Positions 50,611 to 63,042 of a DNA stretch of 64,000 bases are shown one piece after another. The notes under the pieces are model-generated. The model saw nothing but the letters and a program-made list of their open reading frames with translations, was not told the origin of the DNA and did not search any database. The position numbers and the translations under genes were made by a program. How positions within the stretch are numbered: position 1 is the stretch's first letter; every line of letters starts with the position of its first letter. This DNA is from Toxonevra muliebris (taxonomy: Eukaryota; Arthropoda; Insecta; Diptera; Pallopteridae). The stretch lies in the NCBI GenBank assembly GCA_963691655.1, contig OY829326.1:19766878-19830877 (forward strand), in the 5' to 3' direction.

Positions 50611-50661
50611 GTTACCGTACGCTTTTCTGTTGAGTGATCCGAGTCACTCTACTACGGTAAC
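50611..50661. other. nested hairpin
   Basis: GTTACCGTA (50611-50619) pairs with TACGGTAAC (50653-50661). Inside, GAGTGA (50632-50637) pairs with TCACTC (50644-50649). It lies in an unusually GC-rich patch (50.58-50.72 kb). Function unknown; it may be part of an old element. Confidence 0.5.
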
Positions 50662-51580
50662 CCATTCGTAGTTGGGAGCACCCCTCGGTCGGCTGGTCGG
50701 GAGGTGGGTGTGGGATTCGTCGTTTAAAATAATTAATGCATCAACCAGTGTTTCTCAAGGAGCAACTTTTGCATCCACATGACTATAAAATATCCTTTTA
50801 AAAAATCCTTTTGGTTTATGATAGAAACCATCTACAGCATAAATGTAAATCATTTGAACAGTAATTTTGAAGTGATAGAATAAGTCCATAAACCCCCCTA
50901 AAATACACTTTGATATTGACTGAATAAATCGATTATAAATTTCTTTCAGAAAATAACGTTTCTGAACATGTCGAATTTCGAAATAATCTAGAAATTAGTC
51001 AGTCTCTTCAAAGCAATGTTTTCTCAATTAATGAGAGGTTTTTGATTATATTTCCCAAGAGATTCTTTTGACGAAGTAAGGAAACATATTCAACATATCA
51101 GTCCGCCCTTCTCTAGACTCTCAAGTATAAATAAAAATGTAGTGATTTGCATTCAATATCTTCTACACCAATGGTTCCTCACTGAACAATCAAGCTAGAA
51201 ATGGTGCCTATTTTAAGACCATCAGAATTTAAGAGTCAATTGCATTAATTGGCTAGTGTTAATTAATTACATTCCCCACAGTTTAAAGTATTTATTGACC
51301 TTCTAAGATTATATTTAAATATCTGTTAAGCATGTGAAAATATAAGGCTTGTGTCTCAAATATAGTCATAAATTTTTTGAGAATAACCAATATTAAAGAA
51401 TGGAGTCTATGTGATGCATGTCCAGGTGATCAAACTGCAGAATCTTCGAATGTTCTGCTTTCTCTTGGTCCCATGCAAACATTTCTTGACAAAAACCGAT
51501 GTTTTTTAGGAGACTTTGATAACTAAATCTAGAGGTTAATTTTCAAAGTCATGACTTAAGTTCATGTCAATTTCGTTATT

Positions 51581-51645
51581 TGAAGTTATATATAAACAGG
51601 TTAATGAACAAATGTAGTCATCACAACAACAATGTATATAGAGAC
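51581..51645 (-). repeat. 65-bp inverted repeat, right copy
   Basis: Reverse-complement partner of 46787-46851 with one mismatch (T versus G near the middle). Confidence 0.85.
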
Positions 51646-54435
51646 TAGCAAAAACAGTGGTAGCCTATTTTAAACTTACCTTATTTAAGCGAGTATTCAA
51701 AAATTCTGTTACGATAATTACACAGTACAATATTGTTTTTTTCTCGATGATAAAGACGTAATATTTTTGGATTTGTTTTTTATATGAACTTCAAGGTGAC
51801 GGTAGAGCGTTGATAGATGTTAGAAAATTTTATAATTCTAATGACCTATAACTGGGGCAAAATTTTGTTCGTAATAAAAAACGAAAACAATTTTTTTACA
51901 CTTTATCCACTCCATCCCCTTTAAATAAGTTAGGAAGTAATTTTGATGTTCAAGTGCTTCCTTTGTTTTTTTGTGAGGAATATTTTGACCGAAGAAATTA
52001 TGTCATTGTCAGGGAACGAATTTAGTGGACCTAAAAACTAAAAAAAACTAAGCAAAATAAAATTGCAAAAAAAAAATGGAAAACTAGTTGGGTTTTAAAA
52101 CGAAGTTTTATTTACATACATCGATATATAGAAATCTATTCACTACAATACTAAGTAATTTTTAAATACTTGTAGTACTTTAGTTCAACTAGTAAAAGCC
52201 ACTGAAACACTTACAAAAAGGTTTAAATTTTTAAACCAAAGAAAATTAAGTTGGAGTAAAGCAAAACGAAGTCACATTTTTTCATGTAGTTATGGCACGT
52301 GCTCAGTTACAAAAAGCAAAAAGAAAAGAAAATGGGTCGAATTGACCTTGATAGCATGACGTCCAGCTATGTCGGTCGCTTCATCAATAGAAACGAAATA
52401 GGTTCATCACCAACTTTTTTCTTACTGTGGACTCGCCTGAAACTTACTTCTTTACATATTTCTCAAAACAACTCTTGAATTTTGTACTGAAGAGCCTTTT
52501 CAATGGTATGCCACACGGCAGTCATCAGTTTGGCAAGCTAGGTAAAATTAATTTGTTTGCTCCTAATATGAGAAGTTTTCAATTGCTTCATCTTTTTTAG
52601 ATTAACCGCTATGATATATTTTTCTCGGTTTACGTTCAGTTGCACATTATATATTTTTAATTTTTTTTTCAAGTATATCATGAATATTCTTATTACAAGT
52701 GACGAAATTTATGTATACATTTAGTCCAAGCGATCGTTGTGTTTCTACCACATGTTCAATGTTAAATAACTATTTCCCCAATTATAAAAAAATTCACACC
52801 ACCTTTACCAAAAAGGGCCCCATTCATATGTATGCAATTTTCAATAAAGCACACAACTTTCATAATGCCTTCATTGCATAGTGCTCATCCAACACTAGGA
52901 TAGATCTTTACAAAAACCCCCATAGTCCAGGCATATTGTTGCAACTGATCATACCTGCTTACCGATTTGCTTTACTTTGCCTTAGCTTAGCTGGTTACGC
53001 TACTATGATTTTCACATTACGTTCCGCATTACACATTACACAATTTGTAGCGCTAATGTGTGAGCAAAACTGACTTCAATAAAGCTTCCGTTCCGAATCA
53101 TTCATCTATTTATGCAATAACTAACCAACCAAACATCAAACCAACGAACCAACCACCAGCAACACTACAATTCTCTCAGGTCTCAAGCATACAATCTCTC
53201 AAACATTTGGCAATAATATTTCTGATTAACTTTTTCGTGAACTTCATCAGTGTTGCACTAAACTGATCTTCATGCTTGATTTTCTTACATTTTTATTTTA
53301 GTTTTTCTATGCTGATTGCAGCATGCTGTTTCAGCGATAAGAAGAAGCAGCTGAAGTGGCTGGGAGTAGTGGCGGATTTGTGAATGTGATCACTGATCAT
53401 ATACACTCCACTCACTCCATGTGTTCATATGTATGAGTATGCGTTATGATTAAAACAAAAACAGAAAATAAGGATACGCGGAAGAGTGCATATGTATGTA
53501 AGAATTAATGGGGTAATATAGAGTGTCTGATTGGATTTTATTACATTATTGCTGTATCAGAAAGTATGTAGTAGCTGCATATGCACATATAATTTAGTGC
53601 AATGTATTGGCAGCCAAACTCACAGTGGCAATGATTATTATACGAAATTAAAAAAATTTTTATTATACCAAAGTAGGTACCTGACTATCCCATGTGCCCA
53701 TGTACTACTACCCAGAGATACATATGTAGGTATGTATGAACCTTCACAATTCCGGCAGTTCCAATCATAGTTGGTTATATACGCATGCGCGCGTGTAAAT
53801 GTGTAATACGCATAATTATGCGCTACATTATATTTATGTATACTTGTTGTGTTTTTAATAAACCCTGTAGAAAATATATTTTTTATTTTATATTATAAGC
53901 ATATACAAAAACTACGCAATATCGGCAGTAGCAATATAAGTAGTAACTAAGCAGTGGAAGAAGAAGAAGAAAAAGTTATTATGCAGAAATATTGTGTCCA
54001 TGACACTAAAGGTGTCGAACGTTAATGGAGTAACACCTGCGCCGTGCCGCCACTGTTTTGAGCTGCTGTTGATTACGTATACGCGCTTGCTGCTAAATGT
54101 CTATGTGCAGCGTTTATAACATGCGTAACTTATGCGTTATTGAATGAACTGCTTTGTTCTTCTGTTGCTCGGGTACTTCTACTATGAGTGAGGCATGGTT
54201 GATTTGTATGCTCAAACATATTATAGAAAAAATTAAATAATATAATTAATTTTTTTTTTTTAAACAAAGAAACAAGAACAATTGTGCAAGAACTATTATA
54301 AAATTTACTAATACCATTTAATTTATTGTGAAATCTTACTTAAAGCCCAAATACCTTCTTGTTTCTCAAAGAAAAATTTCATAATTGTTAAAATTTGCTA
54401 AAACATTAAATATTGAATATAATTTAAGGTAAAAA
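51646..54435. other. non-coding DNA
   Basis: No gene or clear element is recognised. Short ORFs here have no domain. Confidence 0.4.
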
Positions 54436-54510
54436 AAAGAGCAGATAAAAAATAAGACCAAAACTCAAACTAAACTCATATCCAACTCAAGCCAAAGCTC
54501 AGACCGATAT
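54436..54510 (+). repeat. CAGACC minisatellite, left part
   Basis: Units such as AAGACCAAAACTCAAACT and GCTCAGACC. It continues on the other side of the inserted element, at 55380. Confidence 0.55.
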
Positions 54511-55378
54511 CACTGCTCTGCATGGGTTTTGCGAATAAGATGACTCCTAATGTTTCCGAATGAATTTTTCATGCTGAGCACGAATCTGGGGTCAAAAGCT
54601 TCCCATCACGTCACGTTTTTGAGAAAAAAAAAGGGGTTGAAACCCCTGAAAACTGGGTTTTTGGCCATTTTTGAACAATTGTGGAGCTGAACCCTGACGT
54701 GTTGCAAACTTTGCTAATATCAGAAATTAAAGACTGAACCATGCCCTTTCAAATGAGTTCTAAGCCAAATTGTTGGCGTTCTTTCCAGCACTAGGAGTGC
54801 TGGACCAGACATAATGAGAAGTGCAGCGGTCCGAAAAGTTTTAAGGGTTGTTGGTTACACATCTGCAGTCAGATTTCAAACATTCAAAATGGCGGATCAA
54901 ATATGGTGGGCGGATTTTATCTTACTCATACCAACGAAATATAACGAAAAATGCAGTGGTCCGGATTTTTTTAAGGGTCACTAATAACAAATCTGCAGTC
55001 AGGTTTCAAAAATTCAAAATGTTAGATCAAATAAGGCGGACGAATTAAGATGTACATATGATAAAATCAGCTCTGTGTACATTTTTTTCGCGCACCCCTA
55101 GACATAATCTCACCCCCTGCTCTAAGGGCGCCTGCGAACAATGGCTTAGAGCTCATTTGAAAGAGCATGATTCAGTCTTTAATTTCTGATATTAGCAAAG
55201 TTTGACGCACGTCATGGTTTAGCTCCACAGTTTTACAAAAATGGCTAAAAACGCTGATTTCAGGGATTTTAACGGAAACGTTTTTGACCACAGATTCGTG
55301 TTCAGTATTAAAAATTCATTGGAAATCACTAGAAGCCATCTTATTCGCTTAAGAAAGGTTGAAATTTGCAGGGCAGTG
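54511..55378. mobile_element. fold-back-like element with about 300-bp inverted arms (868 bp)
   Basis: The termini CACTGCTCTGCA and, reversed, CACTGCCCTGCA match. The arms (about 54511-54810 and 55085-55378) pair over most of their length. For example, CTTTGCTAATATCAGAAATT and TGAATTTTT/ACGAATCTG blocks occur in both, inverted. TAT lies on both outer sides, a possible 3-bp duplication. The centre holds two 130-bp tandem units. No ORF is supported. Confidence 0.7.
54822..55081 (+). repeat. two tandem 130-bp units
   Basis: GCAGCGGTCCG at 54823 and GCAGTGGTCCG at 54953 start two copies that share ATCTGCAGTCAG and TTCAAAATG blocks with the same 130-bp offset. Confidence 0.7.
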
Positions 55379-55379
55379 T

Positions 55380-55615
55380 ATTTAGAATAAAATTCTGACC
55401 AAACTTCAGACCAAAATTCAGACCACAAATCATAGCAAAACTTTCACAAAAACTTCAGATCAAATTCAGACAAAAGATTACACCAAAACCCAAATTCAAA
55501 TTAAAAGTGAAACTAAATTCAAGCCAAATTCAGACCATAGTTCACCTTAAAATTTGAATCAGAATTCAGGCTTAAAACTCAGGCTAAATCTAAAGCCAAA
55601 AATCAAACCAATCAG
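55380..55615 (+). repeat. CAGACC minisatellite, right part
   Basis: Units TTCAGACCAAAA, TTCAGACCACAAA and TTCAGATCAAA recur about every 11-13 bp, as at 41 kb. Confidence 0.7.
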
Positions 55616-58600
55616 TTGACCGTAGCACCCACCACTACCTCCTTCAAACATCTATGTTCATTCAAAAAAAACTTCCAGATCTTCTGTATCTCCTCGGCAA
55701 AAACTAAGAAGAGAGAATGGCAGAAACCTGTACAAGCAAATATCACCGTATTTTTTATGAACTATCTGCACTATCTAAAGTCCTCGCCACTAGCAGAGTT
55801 GAGCGAATATTGAATATATCACAGTCAATATTTAGTACTCGCTGCTCTATAATTAAATCACTTTTTGAAGTAAAGAAAAAACCTTGCTCTCGTTCCTCAA
55901 CTTCTAGATCTGCTTGAGATTTCCACTGTCGAGAATACAGCGACATTCTATGCAAATGTTCTTCCAAATCAGAGCTAACCTTACCAATTAGTAACTATTT
56001 TTTTTTTTTTTCAAAGATCAAACAAAAATATATTAAATCTAATTTCGACAGCTTTTATCCATTCTTAATCATAAGAAATTAAAGAAATTAAACTAAGACT
56101 CTGTAAAATAACCAACCTTGTTTTACTATGTCTTTTAAGTTATCAACTGACACTACTAAAGGTAGAAAATCCGCCAAACTTTTGTAGGATATTAATGTCA
56201 TTATATAACTCACTGAGTTTATTGAATCGTCTATTCTAAACATAATCGTCCAGATATAATCCTGAAACCAAAAATTTCTCGAACTTGCTAATTCGGGAAA
56301 GCAGTGTATGGCTCTAATCCAGCAAAAGCAGCAGAAGTGAAGTAGTGAAGAACAATTTTAAGACCAACTGTAATCCGAAAATAGCGTTTATACCTCGAAA
56401 ACTGATGTGGCAACTACAAAGCTAAAGATTCGATAGTGAGTTTTGATTTCGAATTGCTGGAACTTTGTAATAATCGGAATTTTATTTTTCCTTAACATTT
56501 TCATTAACTAACATACCAGCAGTTTTAACTTCTTATTCAGCTAATTTTCGTGTATTTATCGTGTATTGTTCGTTTTATAAAGATAATAAACTTAGAGTGC
56601 TTTGTATGCCAAACTTGCGTGTATAACAAATTTACACACCATCATATCATTTGCAAGATATTCACTCCCTTTTTGATATAATTCTACATTCAAATTATAC
56701 ACTCAACAAATATATGCACATATATGCTGTGCAAGTGGGAATATATAGACACTTGTTGCATGCCAAATGCTGCAGCAACTGCTTACTTACTACCCATACA
56801 AACCTCGACACATAACATTCTGCATACATACAGTGGGAGTTGCTGACATGCATCATCATCATCATCCTTTTCTGCTTTTCTGGTTCAATATTCTTCATCA
56901 GAATGTAATTAAAGCAATATTAGCATAAAATGTTGATGGAAGTGGGCGTGACGCCATCGTGCGTTGCATTCAGCAGAGTGAATGTGGCAGCATCAAAGCG
57001 TGGTAAAGATAAGAAGAAGCTACAAAAAACACACAAAAAAGAAGAAGCTGAAGAGCAGCAATAAATTTTGTAAATTTCTTTGTATTTTTTATTAATTTTT
57101 TATATACATTTTTAAGTTAAAAAATCATTTATTAAAATCACATTTACCTTTACACATTACAACAACAATTGTTTCCCTTCGGTGTATTTGTGCTGTTGAC
57201 TTTTTTTATGTTTATTATTAAGCTGATCGTCTTAACTGTCAACACCGATTAAATACACATTTGCATTTATTAAAGCCTAAATTTAAAATCAGTATGTAAA
57301 ATATGTAAAAATAGTAGTAAAAAGAGAAAAATAAAATTGTGAAAAAAAAGCCTTTATTGTTTGAAAATTTAAATTTCTGTTTCACTTTAGCAACAATCAA
57401 AACGAAATTCTTTTGAGTAAATCTCAGCTTAAGTGTCACATAATTTCTTTTAAAATTTAATTTAGATTAGTGACAATTTCAACACCTTTTCATCTCTAGT
57501 TCATGCCTACATAGCAACTGTGATATAATGGCAATGCTGCTGGTTGCTGCTGCTTTTGGTTTCTGCTACTTAATAATTCTCTTTTTCATATAAAAAAAAA
57601 AACATAGTCGCAGACTCAAACAAAAGCCGCTGTCTTCGCTTTTTGCTGTGCTTTGCTTTCTTTAAACCAACAAAATCCAGTCATTTTACAATAAAATTTA
57701 ACAAATGTGTTAGTCAAGCTAAGATTAACAAAAACCAAAAATAGAAAGAAAAAAACTGTTAATAGCTGTAAGCATTTAAATCGCTTGTAATCATTCGTTC
57801 AAGTGAACGTTTGTTCGTTCCAATGTTTGGACGTTCATCAATAATCATTTTTTGTTTTTGTACAACACGTGTTCAAGATTAATAAAACATTTGATTCGAT
57901 TTACTACAAGCAAACGCGGAAAATAAAAACTAGCATTGATTTTGTTTTAACAAAATAAATAATCATAAAAAAAACCAGAACCAAAAAGAAAGAAAGAAAC
58001 TTTTGTGAATGTAGTTAGCTAAGTATAAACCATCCATGGAGATTGAGATAAGCATTTAATTTATGTCTATTAGTTGTAGGCGTTGACATTTAATAGACAT
58101 ACCTCAACTGTTACTTATCTAGCGAGTACCCATTAAAGAGTTTACAATGTGTGTATCACTTTAAATTTATGTTTCCTCTTATCACTAAAAAACAAACAAA
58201 AAAGAAAGGTCCTTTTTCTTTTTTGCCTCATTTAATGTCACATTAGCAAGGCCTTGGCTTTGAATTGTGTAACACAGGTACATAGCATTTGAGTGTGTGA
58301 TTCTTAAAACATTCTTTTCTCTATTGAGAAATTGAATAAAGAATGGAATGATTTTAGTTGCTTCATATAACAAGAAATTTGCTTCTATGTGTACTGACGT
58401 AGGCTGGCGTCATATCGACCAACATGATGAATTAAAGGTTCAAGATAAGTATAAAACGAAGAAAAAAAATAAATCAAGAGCAAGTCAAATAAAATGTTGT
58501 TGCAATTCTAACAAGTGATTGGATTGTTGATCCTGAAACATTTTCTTTAAATTTGGAATATCCAGAACTCAATCCAGAGATACCAGGATTATTTCCGTGA

Positions 58601-58886
58601 TTGTTATTTTTAAATAATAACTCAAAAGCCTAAGTTTGTTGCAATGTATTTTGTGATATGAAATTTAGACTGCAGAGTCTCAATTTTTAAATGGCTATCG
58701 TTTTCTTATAAGAAACACTTTTAAAAGTTTTAAGCCTCTACATAGATCGATATGTAAAGTAAAAAATATAAAAGAAATTTGAATTTTTTGTAGTTTTTCG
58801 ACCCGCAAAAAAATCGACCAAAACAAAATTAATTTTTATAAATTCAGAGAGAAATTCTGCTAAGAACATTTATTTAAATCCTTCCT
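55616..58886. other. non-coding DNA
   Basis: No gene is recognised. A plus-strand reading near 55740-55915 weakly recalls a hAT dimerisation region but is too decayed to call. Confidence 0.4.
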
Positions 58887-60401
58887 TTAACCCTTTAATA
58901 AGCGAGAATATCCGATTTTTAGAATTTCTTGCCTATTTCAAATTGGGATATTCTTAGCATTACAATGGTCTTCCGAAAGACTGGCCACTGCACATACATC
59001 TTTTCTTGTATACCGAGTGCAAAAAAATATCTTTAACCCGCATCCATCGGATATTTTTGATCCAAACAGTAAAAAATCATATAATTAATTGGAAATATTT
59101 TTTATTGGTTTTTTTTTATATTGATAAATAATATTTCTTGATTTTAGAATAAAACAAAAAACAATTCATGAAAATTTTATAAGCATTTGTCGCATATTAT
59201 GAAATGGTGTTCAGAACACACACATTTTTTACATTTGTTACAACGATTTCTGTAGGAATTTAAATTTTTTTTATGTGCAAATATGACAACGCGATCTTTG
59301 ATTTGATTTTGGAAATTTTTCCAAACTTCGACTACTTGATGGTTCATTTGAGTCATTTGTGATACCTTTTATCTGCTTTGCTAGTGCATTTACATTGCCC
59401 GACTTTGGTAAACACTTCCTCGATTCAATATATGGTACTACCAATGATTCAGCAACATCAATGATAAAAAGACGACGACGATATTTTTTTTTCTTTTTCT
59501 TTCCATAATGGGTTAAGTTCAGTAAATATGACAAAAGAATTGAAAGCGGAAACATCGCTCATATTGGCAAAAATATCCATTGGTCATCGATTAACTTTGC
59601 GTTTACAACGATACGTACCGATTCTTTCGTCCAAAACATCCACACCACCTTTTGTTTCATTGTAGTAGTGAATTATTTCCGGTTTCTTCTGATGGGAATC
59701 TTGAATTTCTTTTTTAGTATGTAAGGTACTAAGTAAAGTAACGCATTTATTTCTCTTCGGCACATATGAAACCATTGAAAGACGCAATGTAGGGTAAAAC
59801 AATAATTCTGAATAGAAATTTGTTTTTTTTTCATATCCAAAAGGATTGGTGGTATTTCTTAGCGATTTTTCCTTATGGTGCCAACAATTGTCATTTTCTG
59901 CTTTTTCAATTGTTTTGCCAATTCATGAGACGTAAAAAAATTATCGCATGTCGCATTACGATCGCATAAGCCTTGTGTTAGCTCCAAAACCACACGTTGA
60001 CCCTGATTTGTCTTTGAAGCGCAATTTCTGTCTCGTCCAGTATAGATTTGCATATTGTATGCATAGTATGAACGCGCATCACATAAAACCCATGCTTTTA
60101 TGCCATATTTATAAGGTTTGGATTGGATATATTGTGTAAATGGCGATTTGCCGCGATATGGAATTAGTTGTTCGTCCACAGTAACACAATCTCCAAGGAC
60201 ATACAACGACTTTAGATTTGGATTGCATTTATCGAACACATTGTCTCTCTCCCGTCGCGCAGCACGGTCATTCTTGTCATCAAATCTAATGCAGGAGTTC
60301 AAGAGCCGAAATTTTTCCAATGACATCGTTGCTCTGAATATAGGTCGTCCACGCTTATCATCCCACAACTCAGTCACACATTCATACATACATACGGGTT
60401 A
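58887..60401 (-). mobile_element. decayed piggyBac-type element, 5' end missing
   Basis: A TTAA at 58887-58890 followed by CCCTTTAATAAGCG lies about 290 bp past the transposase stop and is a fair candidate for its 3' end. The coding part stops abruptly at about 60401 (there a TTAACCCGTATG on the minus strand), so the 5' end and the N-terminal coding part are lost. A second TTAA-CCCG at 59033-59040 makes the exact 3' end uncertain. Confidence 0.7.
59177..60389 (-). pseudogene. broken piggyBac-type transposase
   Basis: The minus-strand reading from 60389 gives ELWDDKRGRPIFRATMSLEK, then TVDEQLIPYRGK (first catalytic Asp), then NATCDNFFTS (second). A TAA follows GTIRKNR, inside a normally continuous region. 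After a frame change near 59815, KKPEIIHYYNETKGGVDVLDE holds the third Asp. A TGA then follows KVNR where a Trp is expected. A last frame carries SRKCLPKSGN and, after another shift at an A tract near 59270, a Cys-rich C terminus (CNKCKKCVC..H..ICDKC) ending at a TAA, 59179-59177. The family cuts and pastes at TTAA. All three catalytic Asp remain, but about one third of the usual N-terminal length is missing and stops and shifts kill the frame. Confidence 0.9.
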
Positions 60402-60891
60402 ACAAATTTTTCAAACAAATGTTGTATACAGAACGCGTAAAATTCGTCTCGTTAAAAATAATGCCCGTTTAAAAGTTTGTAGAAAAAAGACAATAATATA
60501 TCACAAAATACACTATTAGAAACTTTGTAAGCTTTTGATAGGTCGTATCACGAACAAAATGGAAAAAATTTTGATGGGAAAAATTTTCTCTTGACCCAAA
60601 GATAACAACACACAAAACAAAAATTATATGAAATTTGAATTCCAATAAGTCTGCTTAGTAACATTAGAATCTCGAAAATCACGGGATTTTATATTTCAAT
60701 CTCATGATATTTTAATATAATTTAGGAGTAAGTCACGGTATTTCGTGATTTTATTTTTTCGACATTTTTATCCTTGGACTATTTGAAAAGTCCTAAAGTA
60801 CAAAATTTTAAACAATATTATTTAGATTTTTCACTACAAAATGGATCTTAGAAGTGAAACAGACATGTGGTTTTTAAACAAAAAAGTCTCC
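60402..60891. other. non-coding DNA between two elements
   Basis: No gene is recognised. Confidence 0.4.
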
Positions 60892-61619
60892 TTAAGGGGA
60901 CAAATAGGGTTAGGCAGTTCAAAAAATAGATTTTTTTTTTTTTTTATTTCATAAATTGTTAGTTAAACTATGGAAAAATGTGTTCCCAAAATTTTAAATG
61001 AAAATTCCGACTCGTTCTATCGTTATAAGCCATTAAAGTGAGTAGCTCTCTTTCATGCCCCGCGGCATGTATTTCAAACTCATTTTTCTCAAAACGACTT
61101 TTTTTGAACTTGCGTACACACTAGCTTGAAAAGTTTTAAAAATTGACAGTTACTTTTTCATAGTATTGCTCTCTATATAAACCTTGAATTGGAATATTAT
61201 CATTATTAAAAATAATTTTTTTTTTTACGAAAAATGTTGTAAAAAATGGCAAAAAAATCATGCTTTTTTGTTTTGACCCCTGCAAAAAATCAATTTACTA
61301 TTATTTTGATAGCATTTAGGTTCATATAGAAGAGAAACATATAACAAAAGTATATCCTAACTTCGTTTGATTTCAGATGAAAATTGCGTCTTCCAGAATG
61401 TACGCAAAATACTGAGTCTGATTGTGACCTGCAATGTGGGGTCGCTAATATCTTCAGTGTTTGTCAAGGAAATTCTTCAAAAATTTTATGGTATATACTT
61501 AAATATATGTATAAAATATTCCCAAAGTTTCAATAAATTATATTCATTTGTTATACTATAAAAAAAAAATCATGAAAATCATTGAGAAAACGCTGTCCTA
61601 ACTCTATTTCCCCCCTTAA
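60892..61619. mobile_element. TTAA-flanked TIR element (728 bp)
   Basis: TTAA (60892-60895) is followed by GGGGACAAATAGGGTTAGG. The right end, reversed, reads TTAA (61619-61616), then GGGGGGAAATAGAGTTAGG, then ACAG. About 19 of 22 positions match with one gap. There is no transposase ORF. TTAA as target duplication suggests piggyBac type, but TTAA could also be part of the repeat. Confidence 0.75.
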
Positions 61620-62263
61620 TAAGAAAATCGTAACAAACAAATACTAAACTGAAAGGAACGATTGCTTATACATATATTGGCCCCACACCGAGAACAGAAC
61701 AATGAGTTTTTTGACCTGCGATAGGTCTTCTATCCGGAATTATGATATTGGAATTATGTTTCAAAACCGGAAACCCAAATTCAGCCATACTTGCAGCAGT
61801 CATGTTGACCAAGAAGAAATATAGTCAACCAAACATTAACTTTGTAGGTGAGCAGCATTTCAATAATGACGCCCCCGCTCTTTGGAAGCGAGGGTTTTTG
61901 CAAATATTCAGATTCTGTTCATCAGATTTACTAAAAATTGTATTAATTACAAACTAGGCAAATCAATTAGATTTTCAATGTAGTCTAATTAAAATACAAA
62001 ATGAGGAGAATTAATTAAGTTGATTCAACGACCGAGTGTGACACTCTCTTTTAATTTTTTTCTATCATAAACTCAGAGAGTAAAAGCTTCAACATTCCAT
62101 AATTGCTTCAGATATGTTCTTTGATCTTATTGCACAATCTGCATGTACTGTGATCACCACTCGCAGACTCAGAGATTGTGGGAAAAGACGCTTCCAGGTC
62201 TCTCAGACAGTAACACTCCCCTTACCTCCTCTTTGGTAAGTTATATGAAATCATTAACATAGG
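61620..62263. other. non-coding DNA
   Basis: No gene is recognised. Confidence 0.4.
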
Positions 62264-62265
62264 TA

Positions 62266-63040
62266 GGGGAGTGTACCCGGGTATGAGACCGCACCAGGTA
62301 TGAGACAGTCGCTTCTTATTTCTATATTGCCGATCTGATTACTGTCAAACTTTTCTTTTGACATGAGCCAGTTTTTGTGATAACACCCAAATGAATTGAT
62401 GTATTGCTTGTATCAGCTGCAAACAACGTATGTGAAAATCGATCACGAAAACTATTTTTGATTTTTTCCAAAGTGATATATTTTCGAGTGAATGAATTGA
62501 AAAAGGTGAGTGTAATGTATTAGCATTTAGTGTTTTTCGTATATTTTGCTATCCAATTTTGGATTATGCCAATTTATGGTTGGAAACAATTCTTTCAATT
62601 TTTTTTGTATTTTTAGTGTGCAAAAGTGTTTAAAGTGTGCAAACAATGCGATAACGATTTGGATTCAAATGACTAAGAGAGAGATGATGAATAAAAACTG
62701 TCATTTCTTCTTATCTTAGCCACTAAAGGCCTACAAAATAAAATAATTTTTTGTTTATTAATAGTTATAGGGTTTTTACTTCATATTTACAAATTTTTAG
62801 TGGATTTTTGTAGGTGTCTCATACCCGAGTACAAATTTTTATTTTTTTTGGCAAAAATACACATCCTCAGAAAATTGGTCATAATATTATGCGTGCCAAT
62901 GGAATCCCTATACTTTCTTCGGATAAAAATTGCGTATTTTCATTACCTTTCCGACAGTATATAAAACATCCGATTTGGTTTAACCAGTGAAAATGTATGG
63001 CTCAAAAATAAAACCCATCTCATACCCGGGAACACTCCCT
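62266..63040. mobile_element. TA-flanked TIR element (775 bp) with CCCGGGTATGAGA ends
   Basis: The left end GGGGAGTGTACCCGGGTATG (continuing AGA) and the reversed right end AGGGAGTGTTCCCGGGTATG (continuing AGA) match at 21 of 23 positions. TA lies outside both (62264-62265 and 63041-63042). Related GGTATGAGACA and CTCATACCCGAG motifs lie inside. There is no ORF; probably a non-autonomous DNA transposon. Confidence 0.8.
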
Positions 63041-63042
63041 TA

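Noticed and set aside
55717..55967. Possible hAT dimerisation-domain remnant (VERILNISQSIFSTR)
   Set aside because: Similarity is too short and no other hAT transposase motif lies nearby.
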